A stretch of 64,000 nt of DNA from Rosistilla carotiformis (GTDB lineage: Bacteria; Planctomycetota; Planctomycetia; Pirellulales; Pirellulaceae), in NCBI RefSeq assembly GCF_007753095.1, contig NZ_CP036348.1, positions 62,001-126,000 of the forward strand, in the 5' to 3' direction. Of this stretch, positions 26,628-36,279 are shown in pieces. The first letter of the stretch is position 1, and each line of letters opens with the position of its first letter. Position numbers and translations under genes: made by a program. The notes under the pieces were generated by a model that saw nothing but the letters and a program-made list of their open reading frames with translations, was not told where the DNA came from and did not search any database.

Positions 26628-28835
26628 TCAGCGGGTGCGGCGCAGTTCAAACGGTTTGCCCGAGAGGGCTTCTTTGGCAAACTGGCCCCAGAAAGGCGTC
26701 GGTGTGTAGCTCCAATCGGAGATCATCACCGGCGTTGCTTTGGGATGGAAGCACCATCCGGTCCAGTTCAATCGATGGCGTTGGATAAAGCCCAACATGT
26801 CGGGAACCCACGTGTAGGGATCCTCTTGGGCGTCGGCGGGAATGAAGTTCATCTTGTTGATGTCCGCCCCCACCTCACCTAACAGGATCGGATGCTTGGC
26901 CGCCGTCGCCAGGACCTTGGCTTCCCAATCGGTATGCCAGTTGTAAGTGTGCCAGGAGTACATGATCCCGTTCCCGGTTGGGTCCTGCAGCGCGTAGCCC
27001 TGCGTGATCCCCGACAGATCGTTGCACCAGAAGATTCCGCCAGCGATGACGATGTTTTTTGCCCCCGTCGATCGCACCGCGTCGACCATCGCTTGCATGC
27101 CGATCGATTCGAAGCCGCTGTTTTTTCGCTTCTCTTCATCGCTCAAGAAGGCCGATTCGTCGACGGCATCGGGCGTCTCCACGCGACCTCCCCGTTGCCA
27201 AACCTTCCACGAGATCCCATGCGGCTCGTTCAACAGGTCGAACAGAAGGGCCGGATGGTTCTTGTACCGGGTGGCAAAATCGACCCAGAAATCGGCGTGC
27301 TCCTGCTTCGGTGCGCGGTAGCGATGCAGATCGATCACCACGTAAGCACCGCGATTGGCGGCCAGGGTGATGATCTGGTCGATGATCTCGCGGTACTCTT
27401 TTCCTTCGTCCTTTTGGTACGGGCTGTGGCCGTACCAGAACGATTCTTTCATCGGCACGCGGATCACGTTGGCTTTCCATTGATCGATTGCGACCACAGC
27501 CGACTTGATCATCTGGCGATCGTGAGGCAGCGTTTCCAGGCCTCCCACGTTGACGCCTTGCAGCCAAACCTCGTTGCCATCGACATCGTGGACGCGGTTG
27601 CCCACGACCTTCAGCTGCGAAGGCCACTTGGTTTGGTCGGGCTTTTCAAAGGGAACGTGTCGCGCGGCGATTTCGGCGGCGCGCTGCTTCGCCTTGGCCA
27701 ACAGAGGCGCCGGGTCGACGGGGCGTAGCGTCAGATCATCCAGATCCAACCGCCCCGCTTGCACTTGAAACAAGCTGGGCATCAACGCCAACGAAAGCGC
27801 CTCGGGCGGAACCAGAAATTGACTGCTCCGCCGGACCCAGCCGTCGGTATCTTTCTGAGTATAAGGAGGCGAAGGCTGTTTGAGTTTCTTGCCATCGATT
27901 CCGATCAGGTCCAACATGATGCGGGCGTCGTACCAGGGGAGCTTCCCCTTTTGAAGCCCCGTCACACGCTGTCGCCAGGAGAGTTCTAACGCCTGCACGT
28001 CGGCGGGAATATCGACGGTTCGGTAGACCGAAACCAATTCGCCCGCGACGGCGTCGAGTCGCAGGAAATGATTCCCCGCTTCGGAAATCCAGCTGCCCGA
28101 TTTGGGGCGTCCCCAATGGTCGGGCCAATCGGACTGCTTGGTGTTCGATTCGAAGTCGCCGTTGAGAATCAGCGTGCCCTGTTCGGCCAACAGCTCTGCT
28201 GCCTTTTCGCGTCGCTTCGCAGCGGAAGCTTGCTGTTTCGCCAGCCTCTCCGCAGCCGCTTTTGCCGCCGCCGCACGCAGCGGACCGGCGTCGGTTCTTT
28301 GTAACGTGATGTCATCCAGGTCGAACGTTCCCGCCGCAACTTGGAACAGACAAGGCATCCACTTCAGCGTCCGCGCCCCTTCGGGAACCAGGAACGCAGT
28401 GCGGCGCTGCTGCCAGCCGTCGGTGTCTTTCCGCGATGCGGGAGCCGATGGATTGGGAGCGACCTTGTTGCGATCGGCGTCGAGAAACTCCAATAACACG
28501 CGGGCGTCGAACCACGAATTTTTACCAACTTTTAACCCCGTGATCCGCTGCCGCCATGAGAACTCGATCGCCTCGACTCCCTCCGGGATGGCGATCTCTC
28601 GATACAGCATCACCATCTTGCCAGCTTCGGGGCTGCGGAGCCGCAGGAAGCGATTCCCCGCTTCCTCGACCCAGGTGCCGTCGTCGACGCGTGGCCAGCC
28701 ATCGGGCCACCGGTTGGTATCGGAATCGGATTCAAAATTGCCGTTGGAGATCAGCGATTGTGGGTTGTCGGCAACAACTGCTGAATTGCCGTACAACAGC
28801 GCGACAAAGGCAAACAGGATTTTTACGGATCGCAT
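26628..28835 (-). CDS. Secreted glycoside hydrolase family 5 protein with two N-terminal binding modules
   Basis: The 735-residue protein has a signal peptide ([20 protein letters not shown]). Two homologous modules of about 155 residues follow (about 25-180 and 220-375). They share SNGNFES/NGDFES starts, [30 protein letters not shown] and DTDGW, and look like CBM4/9-type carbohydrate-binding beta-sandwiches. They are separated by an Ala/Lys/Glu-rich helix. The C-terminal GH5-like TIM barrel (about 400-720) has the acid/base Glu in DLLNEPHG near 535 and the nucleophile Glu in LLGEVGAD near 652. It probably cleaves a beta-linked glucan or mannan outside the cytoplasm. It is convergent with the pyruvyltransferase-like gene. 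Confidence 0.88.
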   Translation of the reverse strand: MRSVKILFAFVALLYGNSAVVADNPQSLISNGNFESDSDTNRWPDGWPRVDDGTWVEEAGNRFLRLRSPEAGKMVMLYREIAIPEGVEAIEFSWRQRITGLKVGKNSWFDARVLLEFLDADRNKVAPNPSAPASRKDTDGWQQRRTAFLVPEGARTLKWMPCLFQVAAGTFDLDDITLQRTDAGPLRAAAAKAAAERLAKQQASAAKRREKAAELLAEQGTLILNGDFESNTKQSDWPDHWGRPKSGSWISEAGNHFLRLDAVAGELVSVYRTVDIPADVQALELSWRQRVTGLQKGKLPWYDARIMLDLIGIDGKKLKQPSPPYTQKDTDGWVRRSSQFLVPPEALSLALMPSLFQVQAGRLDLDDLTLRPVDPAPLLAKAKQRAAEIAARHVPFEKPDQTKWPSQLKVVGNRVHDVDGNEVWLQGVNVGGLETLPHDRQMIKSAVVAIDQWKANVIRVPMKESFWYGHSPYQKDEGKEYREIIDQIITLAANRGAYVVIDLHRYRAPKQEHADFWVDFATRYKNHPALLFDLLNEPHGISWKVWQRGGRVETPDAVDESAFLSDEEKRKNSGFESIGMQAMVDAVRSTGAKNIVIAGGIFWCNDLSGITQGYALQDPTGNGIMYSWHTYNWHTDWEAKVLATAAKHPILLGEVGADINKMNFIPADAQEDPYTWVPDMLGFIQRHRLNWTGWCFHPKATPVMISDWSYTPTPFWGQFAKEALSGKPFELRRTR

Positions 28836-29090
28836 GCACCAAAGCTCCAGAATAGGGGATGAGGAGCTTTAATGTAATCGAGTTCAAATCGCTCCGCCAA
28901 TCATTCTGTTGAAGGATGTTGGTGTGGCGGATCGAATGCGATCGCGATAACTGAAGCGATTGATACGTCACGACGAGCGGCGTGACAGAGAGGGGCGGTT
29001 CTTCATCGCCTTTTGACCCACCAACGTGCAACGCGACCGTTCGCGTTGCAGCGGGACAACAACAGGCGATGATTCGCCGAGAGGCATCGC

Positions 29091-29657
29091 CTATTGAGCG
29101 ATCGTGACCTTTTCGATGATCACGGGAGTGCGTGGGACGTCGCCGTGAGGGCCGACGTTTCCGGTGGCAACTTTGCCGATCGCGTCAACGATTTCGGTTC
29201 CCTTGGTCACTTTGCCAAACACGCAATATCCCCAACCGTCGCGAGCGCTGGCCCGGTTTAAAAAACCGTTGTCGGTGCCGGTGTTGATGAAGAACTGGCT
29301 GGTCGCACTGTGAGGATTCGGAGTCCGCGCCATGGCGATCGTGTACTTGTCGTTCTTGAGTCCGTTGGTCGATTCGTTTTGAATCATCGCACCGGTTTCT
29401 TTCTCTTGCATGTTGGGCGTAAATCCGCCGCCTTGGATCATGAACCCATCGATCACGCGATGGAAGATCGTGCCGTCGTAGAAACCTTGGTTCGCGTAGT
29501 TAACGAAGTTCTTGACAGTCTCAGGAGCTTTGTCGGGATACATCTCGATCTGGATCGGCCCCATCGAGGTCTTCATATCGACAACAACAGGATTGGCAGC
29601 GCTCAACGTGGCGGTGGCCAACAGTGTTACGGCAAGCATCGCAGCGAAATTTCGCAT
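29091..29657 (-). CDS. Secreted cyclophilin-type peptidyl-prolyl cis-trans isomerase
   Basis: The 188-residue protein has a signal peptide (MRNFAAMLAVTLLATATLSA) and one cyclophilin domain filling the rest. It catalyses cis-trans isomerisation of peptide bonds before proline and assists folding of exported proteins. Conserved features are FHRVIDGFMIQGGGF, containing the catalytic Arg, SQFFINTG and the C-terminal VFGKVTKGTEIVDAI. Size matches bacterial PpiA. It stands alone, about 250 bases upstream of the GH5 start region and on the same strand. Confidence 0.93.
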   Translation of the reverse strand: MRNFAAMLAVTLLATATLSAANPVVVDMKTSMGPIQIEMYPDKAPETVKNFVNYANQGFYDGTIFHRVIDGFMIQGGGFTPNMQEKETGAMIQNESTNGLKNDKYTIAMARTPNPHSATSQFFINTGTDNGFLNRASARDGWGYCVFGKVTKGTEIVDAIGKVATGNVGPHGDVPRTPVIIEKVTIAQ

Positions 29658-29902
29658 CGGGTAGATACTCCTTGGTATCGGAAAGGCAGGTGGTTAGGTT
29701 TCACATCGCCCGGAGTCGTCGCAGCGGAATGAAACCGAGGGTTCTTGAGGTTCAACGACAGGCTATTGTCCGTACCTGACCTGCAAAGGCAAGTCCAATC
29801 GATCGAAGTCTTTTCTATAAACCAAGTTTTGCTAGCAAACCCTTGGCTTACTCAGATCGAAGCGTTCTCGCCGTTTTTTGAGTGAAGCAGGAGCAACACA
29901 TC

Positions 29903-30437
29903 ACTTCACCCTCCCAAAACGCAGTTTGGTAGGGAGGGTCGAACCAGCGCAGCGAGGTTCGGGGAGGGGAGTCCGCGGGGAATTCCAAGCGTCTCGAACC
30001 AGCGGAAGGCCCTCCCCGAAAAACGTCGCTAAACGCTCGTTTTTCGACCCTCCCTGGCTTCGCCGGGCGGGTGAAGCAATCCATTACTTCACTCTCCCCA
30101 AACGTAGTTTGAGGGGAGGGTCGAACGAGCGAAGCGAGGTTCGGGGAGGGGAGTCGGCGGAGATTTTCGAGCATCTCGAACCAGCGGAAGGCCCTCCCCG
30201 AAAAACGTCGCTAAACGCTCGTTTTTCGACCCTCCCTGGCTTCGCCGGGCGGGTGAAGCAACCCATTACTTCACCCTCCCCAAACGTAGTTTGAGGGGAG
30301 GGTCGAACCAGCGAAGCGAGGTTCGGGGAGGGGAGTCCGCCGACGATTTTCAAGCATCTCGAAACATGGCAATGCCGTCCCCGAAAAACGTCGCTAAACG
30401 CTCGTTTTCCGACCCTCCCTGGCTTCGCCGGGCGGGT
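29903..30437. repeat. Three tandem palindromic repeats of about 182 bp
   Basis: Units begin at 29903, 30086 and 30268 with ACTTCACYCT, giving periods of 183 and 182 bases; the third ends near 30437. Each unit holds GGGAGGGTCGAAC, AGCG-AGCGAG, GTTCGGGGAGGG on one side and, after about 30 variable bases, CCCTCCCCGAAAAACG with CGTTTTTCGACCCTCCC on the other. The two halves are imperfect reverse complements, so each unit can fold into a long hairpin with smaller hairpins inside. Conservation is high outside the centre. No coding potential is evident. The remaining gene-free sequence between 29658 and 30499 holds nothing else that I recognise. Confidence 0.9.
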
Positions 30438-30499
30438 GTTTCAGGGACTTGCGTCCATTTCGTCGCTTTGCGACTTGCCGGCGTCGTCGTCGTCGCCAA

Positions 30500-32203
30500 T
30501 CAACCAAACAGTCCGTGCAGATACCATTGGCTGGTCGTCAGTTTGCGATAGACCCACAACCAATCGCCTTGATTGGTCTCGATGCGGAAGTAATCGCGGC
30601 GGATCATCGATCCGCTCCACCAAGCGGTCTCGATTCGCTCGGGGCCCCAAAAACGATGCGTCTGCAGTTGACGGTCGCGGTATCCGAACAGCATCGGCGG
30701 CGTCCCTCGCTCGATCTTGAGGACCGTCAGTTCGATCGGTTCTTTCAACAATTGGATCGGTCGACGCAGCGGGTCGTGCGGCGAGGGGACAAAGCTTTCG
30801 CTGTCGGATTGCTCGTTAAAAAATCCCCGCGGCTTCGTCGAACGGGATGATTTTCGAACGGCCGATCGGCTGCCGCCGCGTCGCATCCGCGCGATCTCAC
30901 CGACCGGTTGGCCAGTCAACGGTTGAGTGCGGTAGGCTGATTCGGGTTCGGGATTCCGCGTCGCTCGAACTCCCAACACCGATTGTCGCCCCAGTCGTCC
31001 CGCCAGGTTGTCGATCAGATTAGCTAGCGCCGGGGCGCTGTTGGCATGCGTCGACGCGTCGCCGATCAGGTCGGGTTGGCGTTGCTGCAGCGGAGCGGTT
31101 AACGTCGCGGAGACCGCCACGCGATGGACGTCGGCCGGCAACCGCTGGCGGCCGAAATGATTGGCCAATAAACGGTTGAGGTGTTGGTCGTCGGCGGTCG
31201 GGGCGAATAAGCTCAATCGCATCTCGACCGCTTCGTGCTGCAGCAGTTCAAACCGGCAAGCGATCCGCAGCGCGCCGTGACCACGTCGTCGCAGTCCCTT
31301 CACCAACCGCTGCATCAATTGTTCGCTGCTGTAGATCAGGATCTCCGTGTCGCGCGTCGGATGCTCCAGATCGATGCTGACATGATCTTCGAGGCGATGG
31401 TGGTAGACGGGCAACGGTTCGTCGGCGCGACCTAACAGTTGGTCGATCCGCAACATCAAATCGGCACCCAGCCGCGTGGCAAGTCCTTCACGAGGGAGTC
31501 GCAGCAATTGACCAAATTGCTCGATCCCCAGCCGAGCCAACGTCTCGACACAAGCCGGTTCCAACCGCATCGCGCGGGTTGGCATCGAGACTAAGTGATG
31601 GAACTCAGTTTCCGGTTTGGTGATGCAATAACGTTTTGTTGTTTCGACGGTCTTGCGACGCGAGGCGGGGCTTCGGGCCAAACCCCACGCGCCAGCTAAC
31701 GTGCTGGCCAGCGCGATCCGAACCTGCAGGTTGCGGCTGTGGAAAAAATCATCGATCTGGTGGCAGAGCGATTCTTCGCCATCGAACAACGGACCGATTC
31801 CGGTCACGTCCATCACCAAGCCTTGCGGCATGTGCAGCAGCTGGCCCGCCCAAGGGCGTGGGCCCAGCGGTTCCAGGCCGACCAGCGGACTGAAGCGTTC
31901 GGTGCAGGCGGCGGCGAGTTCCTGCAGCGCGTCGAGGTCGGCTTGAGCGTCGTGCGGTTGAGTCGTCGATTGCGCATCGGTTGCCGCTTCGATCAACGAA
32001 GTCGCTTCGCCCCCGGACATCTCGACTTTAATCCCCGCCATCGCGGCGCGGCGACAGCAGGCGACGACGCGCTGTCCGCGGCGAGGGTCGCGAGCGATCA
32101 AGACCAGCGGCGGGCGATCAGGCCCGGCGGGCAGATTGCTGGCGGCGTGCAGTCTTTGGATGGGCCAATTCGGCAGCCAAATGCTGAGCACTCTTGGATT
32201 CAC
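30500..32203 (-). CDS. imuB: ImuB-like Y-family DNA polymerase homologue
   Basis: The 567-residue protein is an ImuB-type member of the Y-family, a non-catalytic adaptor of the ImuA-ImuB-DnaE2 mutasome that acts in SOS-linked translesion synthesis. The start RVLSIWLPNWPIQRLHA is typical of the family. The palm-like region has QGLVMDVTGIGPLFDGE, and a helix-hairpin-helix-like ETLARLGIEQFGQLLRLP follows. The C-terminal part contains the little-finger-like region and a conserved tail with DYFRIETNQGDWLWVYR. The start codon is GTG and overlaps the end of imuA by 86 bases; because the overlapping residues match the family N-terminus, the overlap is probably real. No dnaE2 gene lies next to it. Confidence 0.88.
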   Translation of the reverse strand: MNPRVLSIWLPNWPIQRLHAASNLPAGPDRPPLVLIARDPRRGQRVVACCRRAAMAGIKVEMSGGEATSLIEAATDAQSTTQPHDAQADLDALQELAAACTERFSPLVGLEPLGPRPWAGQLLHMPQGLVMDVTGIGPLFDGEESLCHQIDDFFHSRNLQVRIALASTLAGAWGLARSPASRRKTVETTKRYCITKPETEFHHLVSMPTRAMRLEPACVETLARLGIEQFGQLLRLPREGLATRLGADLMLRIDQLLGRADEPLPVYHHRLEDHVSIDLEHPTRDTEILIYSSEQLMQRLVKGLRRRGHGALRIACRFELLQHEAVEMRLSLFAPTADDQHLNRLLANHFGRQRLPADVHRVAVSATLTAPLQQRQPDLIGDASTHANSAPALANLIDNLAGRLGRQSVLGVRATRNPEPESAYRTQPLTGQPVGEIARMRRGGSRSAVRKSSRSTKPRGFFNEQSDSESFVPSPHDPLRRPIQLLKEPIELTVLKIERGTPPMLFGYRDRQLQTHRFWGPERIETAWWSGSMIRRDYFRIETNQGDWLWVYRKLTTSQWYLHGLFG

Positions 32204-33101
32204 GTGGCAGTTCCTTGCGAACGATTCGCGACTGTTGATCGATCTGCAGCATCAATTGCTGTCCGGCCGTAGCCCCGCGGGCACGCAGCAACCGCACGGC
32301 CAGCAAGCGGTCGGAATTCGCCGTCAGGATGGAGGTCGGGGCAGCCGATCGGGGGACGACTCCGCGGACCAGCCAACGGACCTCAGCCCAACTGGTTTGC
32401 CGGATCGCTGTCGCTGGCCGCAGCAACATCCCCAACGTGGCTCCCGTTTCGGCAGCCAATTGCAACCGCCGGGCATCGTTGTCCTGCAGATTCCCGATGC
32501 GTCCCCAAACCGCCGCCACCGCGGAACAGCGAAGCGATTGGTCGAGCGACCAGATCAGGTCTTCCCGCGACTTGGGCTGCAGCAGCACGATCGCATCGGC
32601 TGGCAACCCCGCAGCGATCGCGGCGGGGGGATAAAACGTCCGCTCGGTGTCGACGATCACGACCTTGCCGCCGGTGTGCCGATGCGCTGCGACCGCACCG
32701 GTCAGCGACAACCAAGCCGCACCGCCGGCGTGCCCGACGTCGATCCATTCGACCAATGAACCAGGGGGATAACCGGCTTGGGGGAGCAGTGCGTCCAGCG
32801 GTTCGATGCCCGAAGAGATGGCCTGCGATTCGGGACGCCGAGCCGCTTCGACGCGGCGTAGCTGCTTTCGCAAGCTCGATAAAACGTCCGCTTTGGCTGC
32901 GGGCGGCTGGCACTCGTCCTGCTCACCGTTTTTCGAGCAAGATTGCAGTGTGGAAAAAACGTCAGTTTTGGCGTCTGGCGGCGCGGCAGCTAGCTCGGCA
33001 GAACCCGCGGCCAGCGGTGGTTCCACCGGCGGCTGAGCCTTCCTTTCCGGAAATGCTAGCGTTTTTGCAGGCTCATCCCACAATTGCAGTTGCACAGACA
33101 T
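32118..33101 (-). CDS. imuA: ImuA-like RecA-related protein of the mutasome
   Basis: The 327-residue protein resembles ImuA, a RecA/SulA-like component that works with ImuB in damage-induced mutagenesis. Residues about 80-300 carry a degenerate RecA fold: SGIEPLDALLPQAGYPPGSLVEW, then VVIVDTERTFYPPAAIAAG and a segment with LIWSLDQSLRC. The first 80 residues are a low-complexity Ala/Pro-rich extension. The Walker A loop is not well conserved, as in many ImuA proteins. It is the first gene of the imuAB pair. An inverted repeat 18-41 bases upstream may be its operator. Confidence 0.82.
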   Translation of the reverse strand: MSVQLQLWDEPAKTLAFPERKAQPPVEPPLAAGSAELAAAPPDAKTDVFSTLQSCSKNGEQDECQPPAAKADVLSSLRKQLRRVEAARRPESQAISSGIEPLDALLPQAGYPPGSLVEWIDVGHAGGAAWLSLTGAVAAHRHTGGKVVIVDTERTFYPPAAIAAGLPADAIVLLQPKSREDLIWSLDQSLRCSAVAAVWGRIGNLQDNDARRLQLAAETGATLGMLLRPATAIRQTSWAEVRWLVRGVVPRSAAPTSILTANSDRLLAVRLLRARGATAGQQLMLQIDQQSRIVRKELPRESKSAQHLAAELAHPKTARRQQSARRA

Positions 33102-33523
33102 CGCTCCCTCACCATGAACTTGATGTATCGGTGAAACATCAATGCTATCACCAACAATTCAGTTGTCCACGAAGAGGATATTTGGCGTTTGGACACGTTT
33201 GGTCCCCGCGACAAACCCCTCCAGCGGGCGGCGTGAATGCTCCCTAAGCCTCTGGTAATCGAAGCTCGCGATCGCAGGGCTGGAAAGAGTGAAGAGGGGG
33301 CGTCTCGCTACGCGATGGGGAACGTTTGAGGCAGCGACGGTCGTGCCGCTGGCGCGGGGATCGTGTGTGAGCGGGGCAGCAACTTCAGCCCGCGGAGAAG
33401 AACGAGCCCAAGCCTATGGAAGAACAACAAAACGGCGAAGGTTCGGGTGAAGGACAAATGTCTGAAATGCGCCTACCCGTTGGACATATTGCGGGGATGG
33501 GATTTATGGTTCCATCGCCGTCA
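33102..33523. other. Gene-free stretch between imuA and the FecR-like gene
   Basis: About 420 bases contain no gene I can support. The part next to imuA should hold its promoter and includes the inverted repeat at 33120-33142. Confidence 0.55.
33120..33142. promoter_or_regulatory. Inverted repeat upstream of imuA, possible SOS-type operator
   Basis: TTGATGT (33120-33126) and ACATCAA (33136-33142) form a perfect 7-bp inverted repeat with a 9-bp spacer, ending 18 bases before the imuA start codon. imuA-imuB genes are commonly LexA-controlled in other bacteria. The site differs from known LexA boxes, so its role is a guess. Confidence 0.4.
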
Positions 33524-35062
33524 TTATGGTCGCAAGCCGACGATGAGGACGGGATCGATACCGCCTGAGGTGTTTAGGAATTCGAGCCTCTGCAGCGACT
33601 CTCCTTCCTCATAGCCGAGGTTGCTTAAATCGATCGCGACCGCGAGGGCACGTGCATCGATGTTGATCTGACGACCATGAATGAACGCGTTTTGCTTCAG
33701 GTCGTCGATCGAACGGGTGGCTTCCTGCGCGCGATACGTGCAATGAGGAAAGAGGTCGAGCGCATACGGGGAGTTCAGTCCAATATCGAACTGCTCGACA
33801 GTCAATGTAGGGCGGTTCTGACGCTCGTCGCCTGATCGCAAGACCAGCTTGTCGCCATTGGGGTCGTAGACCAGGAGTTGGAGATCGAAGATCACAATGT
33901 CGGGGCCTGGTGCATTGACGATTGCCTCTTCGAACTCAACCCGCATGGAAACCTTTCGACCGGGACGGGCGAATGGATTGATGATCCCCGTGACCAGACT
34001 AAAGTCGCCGTGCAGGAGCTTTAAGCGATCCTCTCCTGTCGGCAGGTGGTCTCCCATCTTCGTGCAAAACGTAGCCGCATTTTTCCCCGATTCAAAATGC
34101 ACAACGCGAGCCCGAATGAGATCGTCGCGGTCGATCGTGCTGGTGACGCCATTTCGTTGAACCGTAAGGGTGAGTAATTCGTCGGCGTATGAGTCAATGA
34201 ACGTTGCTTCGTAGCGAATGATGCGATCCGGTAAGCGATCTAAATTGGCCCGAGAGGGAAGAGAACCCTTCGATCGATGCGGGGGCATGCCGGGTTCCGG
34301 CGCCATATCGCCGCTACGTAAGTGCATGGTCGGACGTGTGCGTTGTTTCAAGGAAGACAGCGTCGCTTCCCCGTCGATCGCCACGAGTTGAGTTTCGCCC
34401 GTCTCCGCAATTCCGGTTGCGCAGCGCGTTCCCTGGTCGACCCCCTCGGCCCCAGGGGGCGCATCGACCGAACACTTTCCCGATCGTACACGCAGCGACT
34501 GGCGACCTTCTGCGGTGAAGCCACTCGGCGCCTGAATGACGGCACGGGCCCCCGATGCAAACTCGATTCCAAGGACCCACTCGGTGAGAACATAGTTCTT
34601 GCCAATCGTTACTTTCTGGCCGCCGGTTGTGGGATCGCCACCTTGGCTAAGGAGTATTGCGTTGGCCACCGCAACCGTCTTTGGCGAATGATCCTCGTCG
34701 CCACCTTGGGGAACTACGGCGACGGGATTTGATTGGGGCGTTGTCAACAAAACCGTGAGGAGTGAGACCAAGACCAGAATACTGGCAGCCAAACCAGCCT
34801 GAAAGATCCTGCTGCGCCACAGGTTGTGCTTGTCCGGGACCAAGGTTTCCTCGGTTGATTTTACGAGTTCCGGGATGTCTTCATCCGAGCGGCTCAGTTG
34901 ATCTAAATCGAGATGCATGCTCATGGCCTGCAGATAGGCGACACGCAGCGGCTCGGACTCGACAAGGGCACACTCCAGATCTTCTTTTTGCTGAAGAGTT
35001 AGCGTGCCGGCGATGATCGCCTCGAATAACGATGAAATACGTTGAAATTCTGAATCGCTCAT
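33524..35062 (-). CDS. FecR-like membrane protein, putative anti-sigma factor
   Basis: The 512-residue protein begins with a cytosolic part rich in acidic helices (EFQRISSLFEAIIAGTLTL), as in planctomycete FecR-like regulators. One transmembrane helix follows near residues 88-108 (AGLAASILVLVSLLTVLLTT). Next is a FecR-like beta domain, recognisable from GIEFASGARAVIQAPSGFT and RSGKCSVDAPPGAEG. The last 250 residues are an extracytoplasmic region that I cannot assign. It starts 49 bases after the ECF sigma gene on the same strand, the usual arrangement for a sigma factor and its membrane-bound regulator. It may hold the sigma factor inactive until an external signal arrives. Confidence 0.78.
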   Translation of the reverse strand: MSDSEFQRISSLFEAIIAGTLTLQQKEDLECALVESEPLRVAYLQAMSMHLDLDQLSRSDEDIPELVKSTEETLVPDKHNLWRSRIFQAGLAASILVLVSLLTVLLTTPQSNPVAVVPQGGDEDHSPKTVAVANAILLSQGGDPTTGGQKVTIGKNYVLTEWVLGIEFASGARAVIQAPSGFTAEGRQSLRVRSGKCSVDAPPGAEGVDQGTRCATGIAETGETQLVAIDGEATLSSLKQRTRPTMHLRSGDMAPEPGMPPHRSKGSLPSRANLDRLPDRIIRYEATFIDSYADELLTLTVQRNGVTSTIDRDDLIRARVVHFESGKNAATFCTKMGDHLPTGEDRLKLLHGDFSLVTGIINPFARPGRKVSMRVEFEEAIVNAPGPDIVIFDLQLLVYDPNGDKLVLRSGDERQNRPTLTVEQFDIGLNSPYALDLFPHCTYRAQEATRSIDDLKQNAFIHGRQINIDARALAVAIDLSNLGYEEGESLQRLEFLNTSGGIDPVLIVGLRP

Positions 35063-35111
35063 AACGCCCTCTCTTTGGACAATCCGCGTCGGGCTCTGTC
35101 AAATATTTGTA

Positions 35112-35714
35112 CTATTCGGCCTTCGAACGCCTGGCGACACAATGGGACAATCGACGCCGGAGTAAATACATTCGGTTGTAAAACGTGCGAACCGAGCATC
35201 CCAGCGATTGCGCAATGGAATCGAACGAGCGTCCTTCCCAGTAGATTTGCCAGACAAAGGATTGCTCTCGCTCGGGAAGTGCCTGCACACAATTTCGCAA
35301 TGCCGACAATCGCTGATGCGATGGGGCTTGGTCTAAATTCTCGAGCGTGCTGGCCAATAGTTCTGGCAGGTCGTTTCGCCAAAGCATTCGATCTGCGACA
35401 CGCGCCCGACGAAAGTTATACGCTTCGAATCGTGCGATCCCACATGCCCACGACAGGAAGCTACGTGAACGGTCGTAATCGGAAAATTTCTGCCACATCA
35501 CCAGGCTTATCCGCTGACAAAGGTCTTCCGCATCCGCGACATTGCTCACGAGCGCGACCAGGTAGAGCATCAGTTTATCCCGTGAAGCCTGTAGCATCTG
35601 TTCGAACTCCAGACGCAGCTCCATCTCTCGGGCTTCGGCATCCTCGTTCAATTGTTCTACTTTTTGATTCATTCCGTCCGCATTACTTTGCGCTGACAAA
35701 TCAAGCTCGGACAT
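35112..35714 (-). CDS. ECF-type RNA polymerase sigma factor, planctomycete group
   Basis: The 200-residue protein has region 2 (YLVALVSNVADAEDLCQRIS, then FLSWACGIARFEAYNFRR) and region 4 (LPEREQSFVWQIYWEGRSF, followed by the helix-turn-helix around SIAQSLGCSVRTFYNRM). It directs RNA polymerase to specific promoters. I chose the ATG at 35714 (MSELDL), because GGAGAG lies 5 bases upstream; an in-frame ATG at 35753 lacks such a site. It precedes the FecR-like gene and follows a lipoprotein gene, all on one strand. Confidence 0.9.
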   Translation of the reverse strand: MSELDLSAQSNADGMNQKVEQLNEDAEAREMELRLEFEQMLQASRDKLMLYLVALVSNVADAEDLCQRISLVMWQKFSDYDRSRSFLSWACGIARFEAYNFRRARVADRMLWRNDLPELLASTLENLDQAPSHQRLSALRNCVQALPEREQSFVWQIYWEGRSFDSIAQSLGCSVRTFYNRMYLLRRRLSHCVARRSKAE

Positions 35715-35770
35715 GACAACTCTCCGATAACGCATCGAATTCGCGATTGGCACGGGCCTTCCTTGGCGAT

Positions 35771-36208
35771 CTAATTGTCAGTTAGCGTGAACTCGTAAAA
35801 GTTGGTACCTGAATTCACTGTGTAGGCCTCGTTGCTGGTCGATGGATTCCAGTATTTTTGTGGGACCTCATTCCAGAGCGGCGGTACGGTCTCAGCGGTG
35901 ATCTCCAATACGTTATCATCAATCTCGCCCGGCGGCCGGATATTGACAACATAGTCACCGACGAGAACGTCGGGGCCTTCTCGCATGATCATTGTGAAGT
36001 TGCCGTCGGAATCTGTCACGCCGACGGCAGGAATTCCGGTTCCCTTGTGAAGCATGACGACCGAGGAACCTTCAGGAATGGTCCCGTCGCGGTAGCTAAC
36101 GTGTCCCTTCACGGTGCCCGTTTCTCCGGGAAGATTGTGTGCACGACTGCATCCCAGGCTCAAGGCACCGGCAATCAAACAAAGCAAGACGATACGGCCT
36201 GAAAACAT
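35771..36208 (-). CDS. Small lipoprotein with carboxypeptidase-regulatory/transthyretin-like domain
   Basis: The 145-residue protein begins with a lipoprotein signal (IVLLCLIAGALSLGC), giving a mature N-terminal Cys at about residue 20. The rest is one small beta-sandwich of the carboxypeptidase-regulatory-like type: VKGHVSYRDGTIPEGSSVV, then GVTDSDGNFTM and GDYVVNI. Such lipoproteins are very common in planctomycetes and often sit next to DUF1559 proteins, as here (a DUF1559 gene lies upstream in the same run). The function is unknown; an extracytoplasmic structural or binding role is likely. Confidence 0.85.
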   Translation of the reverse strand: MFSGRIVLLCLIAGALSLGCSRAHNLPGETGTVKGHVSYRDGTIPEGSSVVMLHKGTGIPAVGVTDSDGNFTMIMREGPDVLVGDYVVNIRPPGEIDDNVLEITAETVPPLWNEVPQKYWNPSTSNEAYTVNSGTNFYEFTLTDN

Positions 36209-36279
36209 GATAGTGGATCACCTGTGGGATTTGCGTTTAAAAAACAGTGTAAGGTATGGATGTCTTAGTAGAGTGGGAG

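Noticed and set aside
29903-30437. Possible CRISPR array
   Set aside because: The repeats are about 182 bp and palindromic, with no short regular spacers and no cas genes nearby.
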